Assembly (NCBI GenBank): GCA_964023205.1
Contig: OZ026842.1
Location: 37,649,501-37,713,500 of the forward strand
DNA length: 64,000 nucleotides
Origin: Lutraria lutraria
Lineage: Eukaryota > Mollusca > Bivalvia > Venerida > Mactridae
Direction of reading: 5' to 3'
Made by a program: the position numbers and the translations under genes. Below, piece after piece: positions 23,606 through 34,911 of this stretch. Under the pieces are notes generated by a model that made no database searches, was not told the origin of the DNA, and saw only the letters and a program-made list of their open reading frames with translations. Positions within the stretch are counted from its first letter, which is position 1. Each line of letters begins with the position of its first letter.

Positions 23606-24868
23606 GAGAGCCAAGATGGCCCTATATCGTTCACATGACAATGACTGTTCACTCATTAAAACATTGTTTTGAACAGGTGACCTAGTTTTTGACCCCAGAT
23701 GACCCATGTTAAAACTTGTCCTACATATAAATAAGACAAACATTGTGACATTGGGTTTGATGAAAATCCAATCAAAACCATGAAAACTACAGCGTAGACA
23801 TGATTTTCCTAAGATTTGACCTTGTCACCTGGTTTTTGACCCCAGATGACCCATGTTCGAATTTGTCTTACATATCATTAAGACAAACATTTTGACAAGG
23901 TTTGGTGAATAAACAATCAAAATTTGACATCTACAGTGTTAATAAGCTTTTCCTAAGATTTGACCTTGTGACCTAGTTTTTGAGCCTAGGTGATCCATTT
24001 TTAAACTTGTCCTTAATATCCTTAAGATGAACAATCTGACAAGGTTTTGCCATGATCCAATTAAAACCATGATATATAGAGCTTTTACAAGGTTTTTGCC
24101 TAAGATTTGACCTGATGACCTAGTTTTTGATCCCGACTAACCCATGTTCAACCTTGACCCACATATCATTGATTCATTCTGACTAGGTTTGGTGAAGATC
24201 CAATCAAAACTGTGACATCAACAGTGTTAACTAAGTTTTCCTAAGATATGACCTGGTGACCTAGTTTTTGACCTCAGATGACCCATATTTGTACTTAACT
24301 GTTGTAACATTAAAACAAACAATATGACAAAGTTTAGTGAAAATCCAATTATAACTGTGAAATCTACAGTGTTTACATGTTTTTTCATAAGATTTGACCT
24401 AGTGACCTAGTTTTTGACCTCAGATCATCCATGTCCGAACTCGTCCAAGATATTATAAAGACATTCTGACAAGGTTCATGATGATTCAATCAGAACAGTG
24501 ACTTCTAGAGTGTTCACAAGGTTTTTCAGCAATTTGCCCTAGTGACCTAGTTTTTAACTGGAAATAAACTTTTATCAAACTTGACCTAAATATCATTAAA
24601 ATAAACATTCTGACAAAATTTCATCGAGATCCAATCAAAACAGTGATTTCTAAAGTGTTCATAACGTTTTCCCTTATTTGGCACTGGTGACCTAGTTTTT
24701 TACCCCAAATGGCCCAATATTGAACTCATTCAAGATTTTGTCGATATTAACAATCTGACCCAGTTTTGCAAAAATTTAGCTAAAAATGTGGCCCCTAGTG
24801 TGTTCACAAGGTAAAGTTTGACGACGCACGACGCTGGACCCTGTCATTTTGTGACATGTGAGCTAAAA
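23606..24868. mobile_element. Bivalve core-repeat element, eight units of ~144 bp
   Basis: The motif GTGACCTAGTTTTTGACC and variants recur near 23679, 23826, 23970, 24117, 24258, 24404, 24544 and 24689, so units are 140-147 bp. Each also has AATCCAATCAAAAC-like and CATTCTGACAAGG-like blocks. The left part has GCCAAGATGGCCCTA and TTCACATGAC, and the right part has GACGACGCACGACG and GACATGTGAGCTAAAA. I recognise this layout as a common bivalve dispersed repeat. It carries no protein; the mobility class is uncertain. Confidence 0.75.
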
Positions 24869-24984
24869 ACAAATTGATTTAACAACTAAAAATACAATTA
24901 TACTATTATTGATGTTAGATATATGAAATTATGTCTATCTAAAATCTTACACTTGCATATCATATCCAAATTAACTTTAGTCTA

Positions 24985-25280
24985 TTCTCAAGTCATAAAT
25001 CTGCAAATTTCAGCTATGACCTGACAACAACATGAAGATATATACATTTGTGTCAATTATTTCAAAATCCAATCATGCATGACAAAGTTATGAGCTGGAC
25101 ACGAACACATACTTTCACTATATCCATAAAATAAGCACAAACTTTAAGTGTCTGCTGTGACCTTTGAGCAAGCGACACAGATTTTGCACATGACACGTTG
25201 TCTTGAAATGATTAACATTTGTGTCAATTTATTTCAAAATCTTACATGACAAAGTTATGAGCTTTCCAACAACAGTCATC
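24985..25280. repeat. Two diverged ~173-bp tandem units
   Basis: CATTTGTGTCAATTATTTC at about 25046 and its near copy at about 25218 are each followed by a TGACAAAGTTATGAGCT block. The 'gtgacctttgagc' motif links it to the repeat at 33006-33905. Confidence 0.65.
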
Positions 25281-25289
25281 TCTAATCTA

Positions 25290-28200
25290 CAGTAAGCATT
25301 AAATACTTCACAACAACTACCTCTCATCTATAGTAACTTGTAAACCTCACTTACCTCCCAACTTCAGCCACCTCTCATATACAGTATCTTGTAAAGCTAA
25401 AATTACCCCCAACTACAGCCACCTCTCACATACAGTAACTTGTAAACCTCGCCTACCTTCCAACTACAACCACCTCTCATATACAGTAACTTGTTCACCT
25501 TAACTACATCCAAACTACAGTCACCTCTCATATACAGTAACTTGTACATGTACACCTTAAATACATCCAAACTACAGTCACTTCTCATATACAGTAACTT
25601 GTACACCTGAACTACATCAAAACTACAGTCACCTCTCATATACAGTAACTTGTTCACCTTAACTACATCCAAACTACAGTCACCTCTCATATACAGTAAC
25701 TTGTACATGTACACCTGAACTACATCCAAACTACAGTCACCTCTCATATACAGTAACTTGTTCACCTTAACTACATCCAAACTACAGTCACCTCTTATAT
25801 ACAGTAACTTGTTCACCTTAACTACATCCAAACTACAGTCACCTCTCATATACAGTAAATTGTACATGTACACCTTAAATACATCCAAACTACAGTCACC
25901 TCTTATATACAGTAACTTGTTCACCTTAACTACATCCAAACTACAGTCACCTCTCATATACAGTAACTTGTACATGTACACTTTAAATACATCCAAACTA
26001 CAGTCACCTCTTATATACAGTAACTTGTACACCTGAACTACATCCAAACTACAGTCACCTCTCATATACAGTTACTTGTACACCTTAACTACATCCAAAC
26101 TACAGTCACCTCTCATATACAGTTACTTGTACACCTTAACTACATCCAAGCTAGAGTCACCTCTCATATACAGTTACTTGTACACATTAACTACATCCAA
26201 ACTACAGTCACCTCTCATATATAGTAACTTGTAAACCTTAAATACATCCAAACTACAGTCACCTCTCATATACAGTAACTTGTTCACCTTAACTACATCC
26301 AAACTACAGTCACCTCTCATATACAGTAACTTGTACATGTACACCTTAAATACATCCAAACTACAGTCACTTCTCATATACAGTAACTTGTACACCTGAA
26401 CTACATCAAAACTACAGTCACCTCTCATATACAGTAACTGGTTCACCTTAACTACATCCAAACTACAGTCACCTCTCATATACAGTAACTTGTACATGTA
26501 CACCTTAAATACATCCAAACTACAGTCACCTCTTATATACAGTAACTTGTTCACCTTAACTACATCCAAACTACAGTCACCTCTCATATACAGTAACTTG
26601 TACATGTACACCTTAAATACATCCAAACTACAGTCACCTCTTATATACAGTAACTTGTACACCTTAACTACATCCAAACTACAGTCACCTCTCATATACA
26701 GTTACTTGTACACCTTAACTACATCCAAGCTAGAGTCACCTCTCATATACAGTTACTTGTACACCTTAACTACATCCAAACTACAGTCACCTCTCATATA
26801 CAGTAACTTGTACACCTTAAGTACATCCAAACTACAGTCACCTCTTGTATACAGTAACTTGTACACCTTAAGTACATCCAAACTACAGTCACCTCTCATA
26901 TACAGTAACTTGTACACCTTAAGTACATCCAAACTACAGTGACCTCTTGTATATAGTAACTTGTACACCTTAAGTACATCCAAACTACAGTCACCTCTCA
27001 TATATAGTAACTTGTACACCTTAAGTACATCCAAACTACAGCGACCTCTTGTATATAGTAACTTGTACACCTTAAGTACATCCAAACTACAGTCACCTCT
27101 CATATACAGTAACTTGTACACCTTAAGTACATCCAAACTACAGTCACCTCTCATATATAGTAACTTGTACACCTTAAGTACATCCAAACTACAGTGACCT
27201 CTTGTATATAGTAACTTGTACACCTTAAGTACATCCAAACTACAGTGACCTCTCATATACAGTAACTTGTACACCTTAAGTACATCCAAATTACAGTCAC
27301 CTCTCATATACAGTAACTTGTACACCTTAAGTACATCCAAACTACAGTCACCTCTTATATACAGTAACTTGTACACCTTAAGTACATCCAAACTACAGTC
27401 ACCTCTCATATACAGTAACTTGTACACCTTAAATACATCCAAACTACAGTCACCTCTCATATACAGTAACTTGTACACCTTAAGTACATCCAAACTACAG
27501 TCACCTCTCATATACAGTAACTTGTACACCTTAAGTACATCCAAACTACAGTCACCTCTTGTATACAGTAACTTGTACACCTTAAGTACATCCAAACTAC
27601 AGTCACCTCTCATATACAGTAACTTGTACATCTTAAGTACATCCAAACTACAGTCACCTCTTGTATACAGTAACTTGTACACCTTAAGTACATCCAAACT
27701 ACAGTCACCTCTTATATACAGTAACTTGTACACCTTAAGTACATCCAAACTACAGTCACCTCTTGTACACAGTAGCTTGTACACCTTAACTACATCCAAA
27801 CTACAGTCACCTCTCATATACAGTTACTTGTAAACCTTAAATACACCCAAACTACAGTCACCTCTCATATACAGTTACTTGTAAACCTTAAATACATCCA
27901 AACTACAGTCACCTCTCATATATAGTAACTTGTACACCTTAAATACATCCAAACTACAGTCACCTCTCATATATAGTAACTTGTAAACCTTACATCCAAA
28001 CTACAGTCACCTCTCATATGTAGTAACTTGTACACCTTAAGTACATCCAAACTACAGTCACCTCTCATATATAGTAACTTGTTCACCTTAACTACATCCA
28101 AGCTACAGTCACCTCTTATATACAGTAACTTGTACACCTTAAGTACATCCAAACTACAGTCACCTCTTGTATACAGTAACTTGTACACCTTAAGTACATC

Positions 28201-29169
28201 CAAACTACAGTCACCTCTTATATACAGTAACTTGTACACCTTAAGTACATCCAAACTACAGTCACCTCTTGTATACAGTAACTTGTACACCTTAACTACA
28301 TCCAAACTACAGTCACCTCTTATATACAGTAACTTGTAAACCTTAAATACATCCAAACTACAGTCACCTCTTGTATACAGTAACTTGTACACCTTAAGTA
28401 CATCCAAACTACAGTCACCTCTTATATACAGTAACTTGTACACCTTAAGTACATCCAAACTACAGTCACCTCTTGTATATAGTAACTTGTAAACCTTAAA
28501 CACATCCAAACTACAGTCACCTGTCATATGTAGTAACTTGTACACCTTAATACATCCAAACTACAGTCACCTCTCATATGTAGTAACTTGTACACCTTAA
28601 ACACATCCAAACAAAAGTCACCTCTCATATGTAGTAACTTGTAAACCTTAAATACATCCAAACTACAGTCTCCTCTCATATATAGTAACTTGTACACCTT
28701 AAACACATCCAAACTACAGTCACCTCTTGTATATAGTAACTTGTAAACCTTAAACACATCCAAACTACAGTCACCTCTCATATATAGTAACTTGTACACC
28801 TTAAATACATCCAAACTACAGTCACCTCTCATATGTAGTAACTTGTAAACCTTAAATACATCCAAACTACAGTCACCTCTTGTATATAGTAACTTGTAAA
28901 CCTTAAACACATCCAAACTACAGTCACCTCTTGTATATAGTAACTCGTAAACCTTAAACACATCCAAACTACAGTCACCTCTCATATGTAGTAACTTGTA
29001 AACCTTAAACACATCCAAACTACAGTCACCTCTTGTATATAGTAACTTGTAAACCTTAAATACATCCAAACTACAGTCACCTCTCATATGTAGTAACTTG
29101 TAAACCTTAAATACATCCAAACTACAGTCACCTCTCATATATAGTAACTTGTACATGTACACCTTAAAT
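25290..29169. repeat. 51-bp minisatellite, main block
   Basis: The unit is TCACCTCTCATATACAGTAA, CTTGTACACCTTAAGTACAT and CCAAACTACAG (51 bp). A 57-bp variant carries GTACATGTACA. Edge copies before 25440 are degenerate. A 789-bp higher-order repeat is visible at the left (markers CTTCTCATATACAG at 25581 and 26370). Since 51 and 57 are multiples of three, both strands show long open frames; these are artefacts of the period. The inverted pair TGTAC/GTACA within most units could form small hairpins. Confidence 0.95.
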
Positions 29170-29227
29170 CGTTTTAGATCATAGTGTACAGTAAGTAAAA
29201 TAGATGTTAGTACGCGATAAATATGAT

Positions 29228-29362
29228 CATCAAAGTTATACCTACATGTAGGTAATTTTATTCTCCGCTATTTAGATTTTATTTCATTAAATATCTACAT
29301 AAATTGATAAAGCGATAAATATTTTCAGAGAGGCACTATAAATACCGTAAAAATGACCGTTT
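29228..29362 (+). repeat. Left direct repeat of the 1.35-kb insertion
   Basis: This is about 80-85% identical by eye to 30353-30486. It contains the perfect palindrome TACCTACATGTAGGTA, which in the right copy is TACCTACGCGCAGGTA. Confidence 0.75.
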
Positions 29363-29439
29363 ATGTATTTGTAATCTCCCTATTCGCGGCAAGCTCCCTC
29401 TCTCTCTCTCTTATTATGAATTTTCATTACCAATTATTA

Positions 29440-29700
29440 CCCGGGGTAATCTGAAAACGTTTTCAAAGCAACCCGGGGGGTAATCTGAAAAGTTTCCAAA
29501 GCGCCCCCGGGTAACCTGAAAACGTTTTTAGATTACCGGGTGGGGCATTTGAAAATGGAGGGGGTAATCTCAAAACGTTTTAAATGTACCCCTCCCGGTA
29601 ACTTAAAAACGTTTTCAAATTCCCTGGGGTAATTTGAAAACGTTTTTAAGTTACCGGGAGGTAGCTTGAAACGGGGGGGGGGAGCTTGAAAACGTCACAC
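29440..29700. repeat. Degenerate palindromic module, GAAAACGTTT repeated
   Basis: About seven units of 30-45 bp combine a GGTAA(T/C)(C/T)TGAAAACG half with its near complement (CGTTTTTAGATTACC) and C- or G-rich spacers. It sits inside the 1.35-kb insertion and includes a short G run near 29675. Confidence 0.65.
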
Positions 29701-30352
29701 CGTTGCCTCTCTGTGGCATATAACCGGTATATCGACCTTAAATGTCAACCGCGCATGTAGTCCAATAATCCGGAACACTAATAGCCTTGTGTGTATCATG
29801 CTACAGCCAGGTACAACACCGGACCTACCTCGATTCTGTCCCGATAACTGTAAGGATTAAGTAGGTTCTTAATATTTACCCGGTAAACCATGGTTGTATT
29901 ATATATTAAACATTTTAACAAATACGGGACTGATTGCCCGATAGCGCCAGAACAACAAGGTCCATCCAGGACTGCCATGGATGACTACAGTGTCACCAGG
30001 GTTGTACTCCTGGTTTGATAGGGTTTCGCCAGGTCACTCATCCGGGACCAACCGAAAGTCAACCCGGAACAGAGAGAATAGCGAGTGTCAAACGACGTTT
30101 TTGAAGGCGAATGAGCGTTTTGTAGGGTAAAGCTATATACTGAAGATTGGATAAAATAAAAACGGCTCGATAGATTTTCTTAAATTTTACGAGAACAGTA
30201 GATGACACATAAAACTTTATTATAGACAAAAATAAAAAAAATCCCTTGGGCAGATTTTTAATAAAAATAATTTAAGTTTGAAAGTGAGAAGAAAACAACA
30301 TTAAATTTTACATTTAAAATCGTTTTACTTGCACTTATAATTAAATAATGAA

Positions 30353-30486
30353 CATCAAATTTATACCTACGCGCAGGTAATTTTACTCCGCTATTAAAAT
30401 TTTATTTCATTAAATATCCACATAAATTGACAGAGAGATAGGTGTTTTCAGAGAGGCACTATAAATACCGCAAAAATGACCGTTTT
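30353..30486 (+). repeat. Right direct repeat of the 1.35-kb insertion
   Basis: Partner of 29228-29362 in the same orientation; followed by GACGTCAAAAACGACG up to the junction. Confidence 0.75.
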
Positions 30487-30522
30487 GACGTCAAAAACGA
30501 CGTTATTCCAATCGTTTGGTTC

Positions 30523-30848
30523 CACCTTAAATACATCCAAACTACAGTCACCTCTCATATAGAGTAACTTGTATACCTTAAGTACATCCAAACTACAGTC
30601 ACCTCTCATATACAGTAACTTGTACACCTTAACTACATCCAAACTACAGTCACCTCTCATATACAGTTACTTGTACACCTTAACTACATCCAAACTACAG
30701 TCACCTCTCATATACAGTTACTTGTACACCTTAACTACATCCAAACTACAGTCACCTCTCATATACAGTAACTTGTAAACCTCAAATAGAACCAACAAAA
30801 TCAACCTCTCGTCTACAGTAACCTGTGAACATCAATTACAAATGTACC
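30523..30848. repeat. 51-bp minisatellite, second block
   Basis: The array resumes in register after the 1.35-kb insertion for five regular units, then degenerates from about 30780. Confidence 0.9.
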
Positions 30849-31315
30849 TAGGGCTGTGGATCGTGGGGTAAGAGGCTATCCAATCCCTGATTTAGCAATT
30901 ACAATCCCAAATCCAATCACTTTTATTATCAAGTAAGTACCCCTCAGGAATTTAAGATTGCAGTTTTGGTAATTTTCTTAGAAAAAAAAAGAAATAAAAT
31001 CAATATAAACTGGTTCTATGGCTTGAATTTAAATACTAATTTTCAATTGATATCTGATTTACAAATTGTACCAGCATAGTAAGTTCCTGGTTTAAGCTCG
31101 TGACACACTATAAAGGTCCTTTTAGATCACTTAGCAAACAGAGTAGACTCTAATGAGACAAAATATTATATTCAAAGAAAAAAGATTTTTAAGATCAAAG
31201 AATATACTGCATGTAAACCTAGAAAAGCCTGATCCATGAAACTCAGTTATGATGATAATTCCTACTGGATTTTTCAATTTCATTTGTGAGTACTCAGTAA
31301 CTCGCTCCAGCCCTA
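30849..31315. mobile_element. hAT-type MITE with 8-bp target duplication
   Basis: The ends TAGGGCTG and CAGCCCTA are perfect 8-bp inverted repeats. They are flanked by AATGTACC at 30841-30848 and 31316-31323. An 8-bp duplication with TAGGG-type ends is diagnostic of the hAT superfamily. At 467 bp it has no transposase. Confidence 0.85.
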
Positions 31316-31425
31316 AATGTACCTCCCAACAACAATTTTCTCTCGTCTACACTTTATTGTTAACCTGAAATACCTGCCAACTACAGCCAACCCTCCTCTT
31401 CAGTATCTTTTATTACAACAGTTAA
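31316..31425. repeat. 51-bp minisatellite, degenerate right edge
   Basis: CCTGAAATACCTGCCAACTA and CAGCCAACCCTCCTCTTCAG align with the array unit, showing that the hAT element landed in the decaying edge of the array. Confidence 0.6.
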
Positions 31426-31528
31426 GATACCTAAAGTCTCTGCTACCACAAAACAATAACTTCTCAACCAAACATGACAACTTGCAACACTCAGCTTCCT
31501 CGTCACCTTATTTCTACAACCCCATAAC

Positions 31529-31610
31529 TTAACTTTTGGCAATATTGTGATTTTGATGCAATTTGTTTGTCTCCACAGACTCTCTAAAATGAAGTGCTTC
31601 TAGATCTCCC
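31529..31610 (-). CDS. Candidate terminal exon, unknown protein (set C)
   Basis: On the minus strand the acceptor ACCATATTTAG|G opens a frame that encodes GDLEALHFRESVETNKLHQN and then HNIAKS and TAA. It needs an upstream exon ending in phase 2; the 32190-32235 exon gives that. AATAAA on the minus strand near 31411 could be its polyadenylation signal. The residue mix is protein-like, but I recognise no family. It might be a decayed gene. Confidence 0.3.
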
Positions 31611-31837
31611 CTAAATATGGTTATTATAATCCAAAGTCCACAAACCTGTAACTCATTTATGCCAAAATTCACATGTGATTTTCTCAAAATGAGAAAAATG
31701 ATATACTGGCTTGTAGAAATAAGCTGCTGACCCGCCACAACAACTATCTATCAATATTGTATAATAACTTTACATGAAGATCCCAATGTGACAAACATAC
31801 AATATTACAGAACATTTCAATCTGAATATGAGAATAC

Positions 31838-32025
31838 AACAAACATAATAACTTGACATGATGATCTAAGTACAGTTTGTATATAACAAACATAATAACT
31901 TGACATGATGATCTAAGTACAGTTTGTATATAACAAACATAATAACTTGACATGACAATCTAAGTACAGTTTGTATATAACAAACATAATAACTTCACAT
32001 GCTATCTAAGTATAACAAACCTAAT
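31838..32025. repeat. 47-bp tandem repeat, four copies
   Basis: AACAAACATAATAACTTGAC recurs at 31838, 31885, 31932 and 31979 (period 47). The last copy is diverged. Confidence 0.9.
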
Positions 32026-32128
32026 GACTTAATGTGAAATTAGAATAAACAAATGTACTTTATCACAAAATCTGAGTAACACAAATATACAATGTCACAT
32101 TATAAATTTATACACTATGTTGTTTAAG

Positions 32129-32192
32129 CAAACCCATCACAGTACCTTGACAAACCCATCACAGTACCTTGACAAACCCATCACAGTACTTT
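32129..32192 (-). repeat. 22-bp triplication at a candidate splice donor
   Basis: On the minus strand GTACTGTGATGGGTTTGTCA plus AG is repeated three times. Each copy begins with GTACTG, the candidate donor of the neighbouring exon. Confidence 0.85.
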
Positions 32193-32235
32193 AACACATT
32201 TGGTATGATCAATACTTCACCAGTCATAGTGTTGC
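32190..32235 (-). CDS. Candidate internal exon (set C)
   Basis: Minus strand: acceptor TTTATATTATAG|GCAACAC, reading (G)NTMTGEVLIIPNVLK, ending TTAAA|GTACTG in phase 2. With the exon at 35960-36029 (phase 1 out, GAT AAA G) it completes a GGC glycine codon. If the second GTACTG donor were used (exon end 32168), YCDGFVK would be added and the phase to the 31.6-kb exon would fail. Family unknown. Confidence 0.3.
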
Positions 32236-32430
32236 CTATAATATAAAGTGTAAAACAGTTAAATAATTTCTGTGACAAGATATATTTATAGGAGATATGT
32301 CCATTACAAATTAAAATTAACTTTCACAGAAAAAAAAACATCTAATATATAATAATGATGTTGTATGTTGATCATTTCTGTATATATTGGTAAAAACAGT
32401 ATACAATTATTTCAAATGCATTTTTTGGAA

Positions 32431-32551
32431 CAGTCAAAACTGTGGTCCCCAGGTGCAGGGGTGACTTTTGAACTGTTGCCCCAAGGCTGTAGGTCGAGGG
32501 CAACAGTAAGTTTAAAATGTCATCCCGCCACCGAGGGCCACAGTTTGACTG
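32431..32551. repeat. 121-bp palindromic MITE-like repeat
   Basis: Ends CAGTCAAAACTGTGG and CCACAGTTTGACTG are inverted repeats. Inner inverted blocks (AACTGTTGCCCC / GAGGGCAACAGT) make a nested stem. Confidence 0.7.
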
Positions 32552-33005
32552 TACAACAAATGCCCATGAAATAATGTTTTATTACCTATAATGCAATTTA
32601 CATAAATATCTTTATATCATTGTTTATTCCATTCTTCCTATGAAAAATATTCGAAATGATTTAGATTTGAAATTTTCTACGAAATCACAATATTGTCATG
32701 ATGAAGCAAACTCATACAGATTAAAAGTCTGTAAGTTACAGAAATAATACATTTTGAACCGTTTATTATTCTAATTTTCACTAGTCAGACACATACACAG
32801 TGCACTAACATATATATAAAATGTTTGAGCCTTTCTTAGGCACTATAGAAACTCTGATGCATCAGTTCATCTACATGCAAAGTTGATGTAAAAAAATAAA
32901 ACACACAAGGGAGACAATTTCTAGTTCATTCATTGTATGAGATTAGCCTCCCTTCAAACATCCAGGTAGTAAATTGAATCTATAACTAGAAGCCCAAGGG
33001 CAACA

Positions 33006-33827
33006 TGTCGAGCCCCTGTTTAGCCAGCTTGTGATCTTGACCTTTGAACTACTAGTATGGGTGATATTCATGACACATCATTTCATTGAAGTAAACTTTT
33101 ATACCAATTTATTTAAAAATCCTTGAATGCAAACAGAAGTTACAGCCCAGACAAGGAAAATATATTTGACCGAATGTGTAATCTTGACCTTTGACCTATA
33201 AAAATCTGGGTGTTGCCCAAGACACATGGTCGCATTGTATTATGGCAAGTCATTTTTAAATAATTCAATGCATAAGGGAGACAGAACCCTGACAAGGTGT
33301 ATAATGATTATTTTTTATGTTTGACCTCTAAGTGTGACCTTGACCTTTGAGCTAGAGACCTTGATCTCAGGCACTGCACACCGCCTCATGGTGTTTTACA
33401 ATTATGCCTAGTTATCTTAAAAAGTTTCAATGCATAAGGGAGATACAGCCCGGACAAGGTGTATAATGCTCATTTTTGACGTTTGACCTCTAAGTGTGAC
33501 CTTGACCTTTGAGCTAGAGACCTGGATCTTGTGCACTGCACACCGCCCCATGGTGTTTAACAATTATGCCAAGTTATCTTAAAAAGTTTCTATGCATAAG
33601 GGAGATACAGCCCTGACAAGGTCTATAATGCTCATTTTTGATGTTTGACCTCTAAGTGTGACCTTGACCTTTGAGCTAGAGATCTGGATTTTGCGCACTG
33701 CACACCGTCTTATGGTGTTTAACAATTAAGCCAAGTTATTTTAAAAAGTGTCAATGCATAAGGGAGATACAGCCCGGACAAGGATCCGGACAGACACACT
33801 AACTAACTAACTCACTCACTCACTAAT

Positions 33828-33859
<32 letters not shown>

Positions 33860-33905
33860 GTACATTGTGGCGACTAAGTCGAGCTCACCGCAGGCGGGCT
33901 CGACA
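33006..33905. mobile_element. Core-repeat element with tetranucleotide tail and 10-bp inverted ends
   Basis: Five units of 147-162 bp are marked by CTTGACCTTTGA at about 33036, 33183, 33339, 33501 and 33663, each with CATAAGGGAGATACAGCCC-like blocks. They are followed by an (ACTA/ACTC)n run at 33795-33860. The ends TGTCGAGCCC (33006) and GGGCTCGACA (33896-33905) are perfect inverted repeats. Core repeats plus a tetranucleotide microsatellite recall bivalve pearl-type elements (family knowledge, not searched). Confidence 0.7.
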
Positions 33906-34100
33906 AAAATTGCAAAGTTACCATTGTGAATTTAATTGAGGATATTCCAGTCTCTGGGAGAGCAATTTTTAGGCCAACTTGTTGTTTTAGTTGATGCTGC
34001 ACGCCTGAAATATCAATTTGATAGGGTTATAACTATTACTCCAAAATACATTATATATATATATATTGAATGCACGTTTTTTAAAGTTCGTAAACTTTAA

Positions 34101-34410
34101 GGGAGAGAACGGTACTTGCATAAAATTAATTGAATAGAACTATATTTGCATAAAATTAATGGAAAAGAACTATACTTGCATAAAATTAATGGAAGAGAAC
34201 TATACTTGCATAAAATTAATGGAAAAGAACTGTACTTGCATAAAATTAATGGAAATGAACTATACTTGCATAAAATTAATTGAATAGAACTATATTTGCA
34301 TAAAATTAATGGAAATGAACTATACTTGCATAAAATTAATGGAAGAGAACTGTACTTGCATAAAATTAATGGAAGAGAACTGTACTTGCATAAAATTAAT
34401 GAAAAGTTCA
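34101..34410. repeat. 30-bp tandem repeat, about ten copies
   Basis: Unit TACTTGCATAAAATTAATGG then AAGAGAACTG, exact 30-bp period. The period leaves an open frame on the plus strand that I do not regard as a gene. Confidence 0.95.
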
Positions 34411-34520
34411 GTTATTTAAGCTGCATTATCAAGCATAATCAAGAACTGTTTGAAACTTTCAAGAGTCTTTCTATTCTTACATATTCATGTACGTGTAATA
34501 AGATACTATTATACAGCTTA

Positions 34521-34745
34521 TTATTACCAAATAACATATTCCCTAAATCCTGTCTTCCTAATAACAACTCTGATGAGTAGATGACTTCCTGGTACAAATG
34601 TTGTCAATTTGTATACTTGGTACACCTGCATCCAGGACACTCTCTGATTCATTAACAATCAAACCAGGAAAGAATGATTTACAAGTCTTGTCATTCTTTG
34701 TGTCAGCTTGAACAGCTTCTACCTTTATTCAGTCTGACAGCTAAG
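34521..34745. repeat. Duplicated segment, copy 1 (includes an exon-end copy of set C)
   Basis: CTGATGAGTAGATG, CCTGGTACAAATGTTG, ACTTGGTACACCTG and GAACAGCTTCTACC are shared in order with 34797-36000. The right end holds a decayed copy of the 3' end of the 35960-36029 exon with its donor (minus strand ATAAAG|GTAGAAG). Confidence 0.75.
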
Positions 34746-34797
34746 TCCAATTAGCTCAGTTGTTAGAGCATCTGACATGCATCTGAGGTCATTGATA
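34745..34797 (+). mobile_element. tRNA-like SINE head fragment
   Basis: TTAGCTCAGTTGTTAGAGCA matches a tRNA D-arm/A box, followed by an anticodon-stem-like part (TCTGACATGCATCTGAGG). The 3' half is missing. It sits between the two copies of the duplicated segment. Confidence 0.5.
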
Positions 34798-34911
34798 TTA
34801 CCAAATGGCATGTTCCACTGTCTTCCTTATAGTAACTCTGATGAGTAGATGTCCTCCTGGTACAAATGTTGTCAATTTGTATACTTGGTACACCTGAATC
34901 CTGGTGAGGTA

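Larger units (their letters stand above)
29170..30522. mobile_element. 1.35-kb insertion with direct repeats and a 10-bp target duplication
   Basis: It interrupts the 51-bp array. CACCTTAAAT, part of the array unit, occurs on both sides (29160-29169 and 30523-30532). Inside, a ~134-bp direct repeat is found near both ends (29228-29362 and 30353-30486; blocks CATTAAATAT, AGAGAGGCACTATAAATACC, AAAATGACCGTTT). Both repeats are preceded by CGTTTTA (29170 and 30321). The ends are not TG...CA and no inverted repeats are seen. No reverse transcriptase or transposase frame is present. It may be a non-autonomous LTR-like or Penelope-type element; the class is undecided. Confidence 0.7.

Noticed and set aside
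25403..29162. Several 150-350-codon open frames on both strands
   Set aside because: These arise from the 51/57-bp minisatellite and occur on both strands with the same repeated peptide.
34569..34600. CTGATGAG at 34570 and 34831 as a hammerhead ribozyme core
   Set aside because: The required GAAA element does not follow at a fitting distance, and the paired stems were not found.
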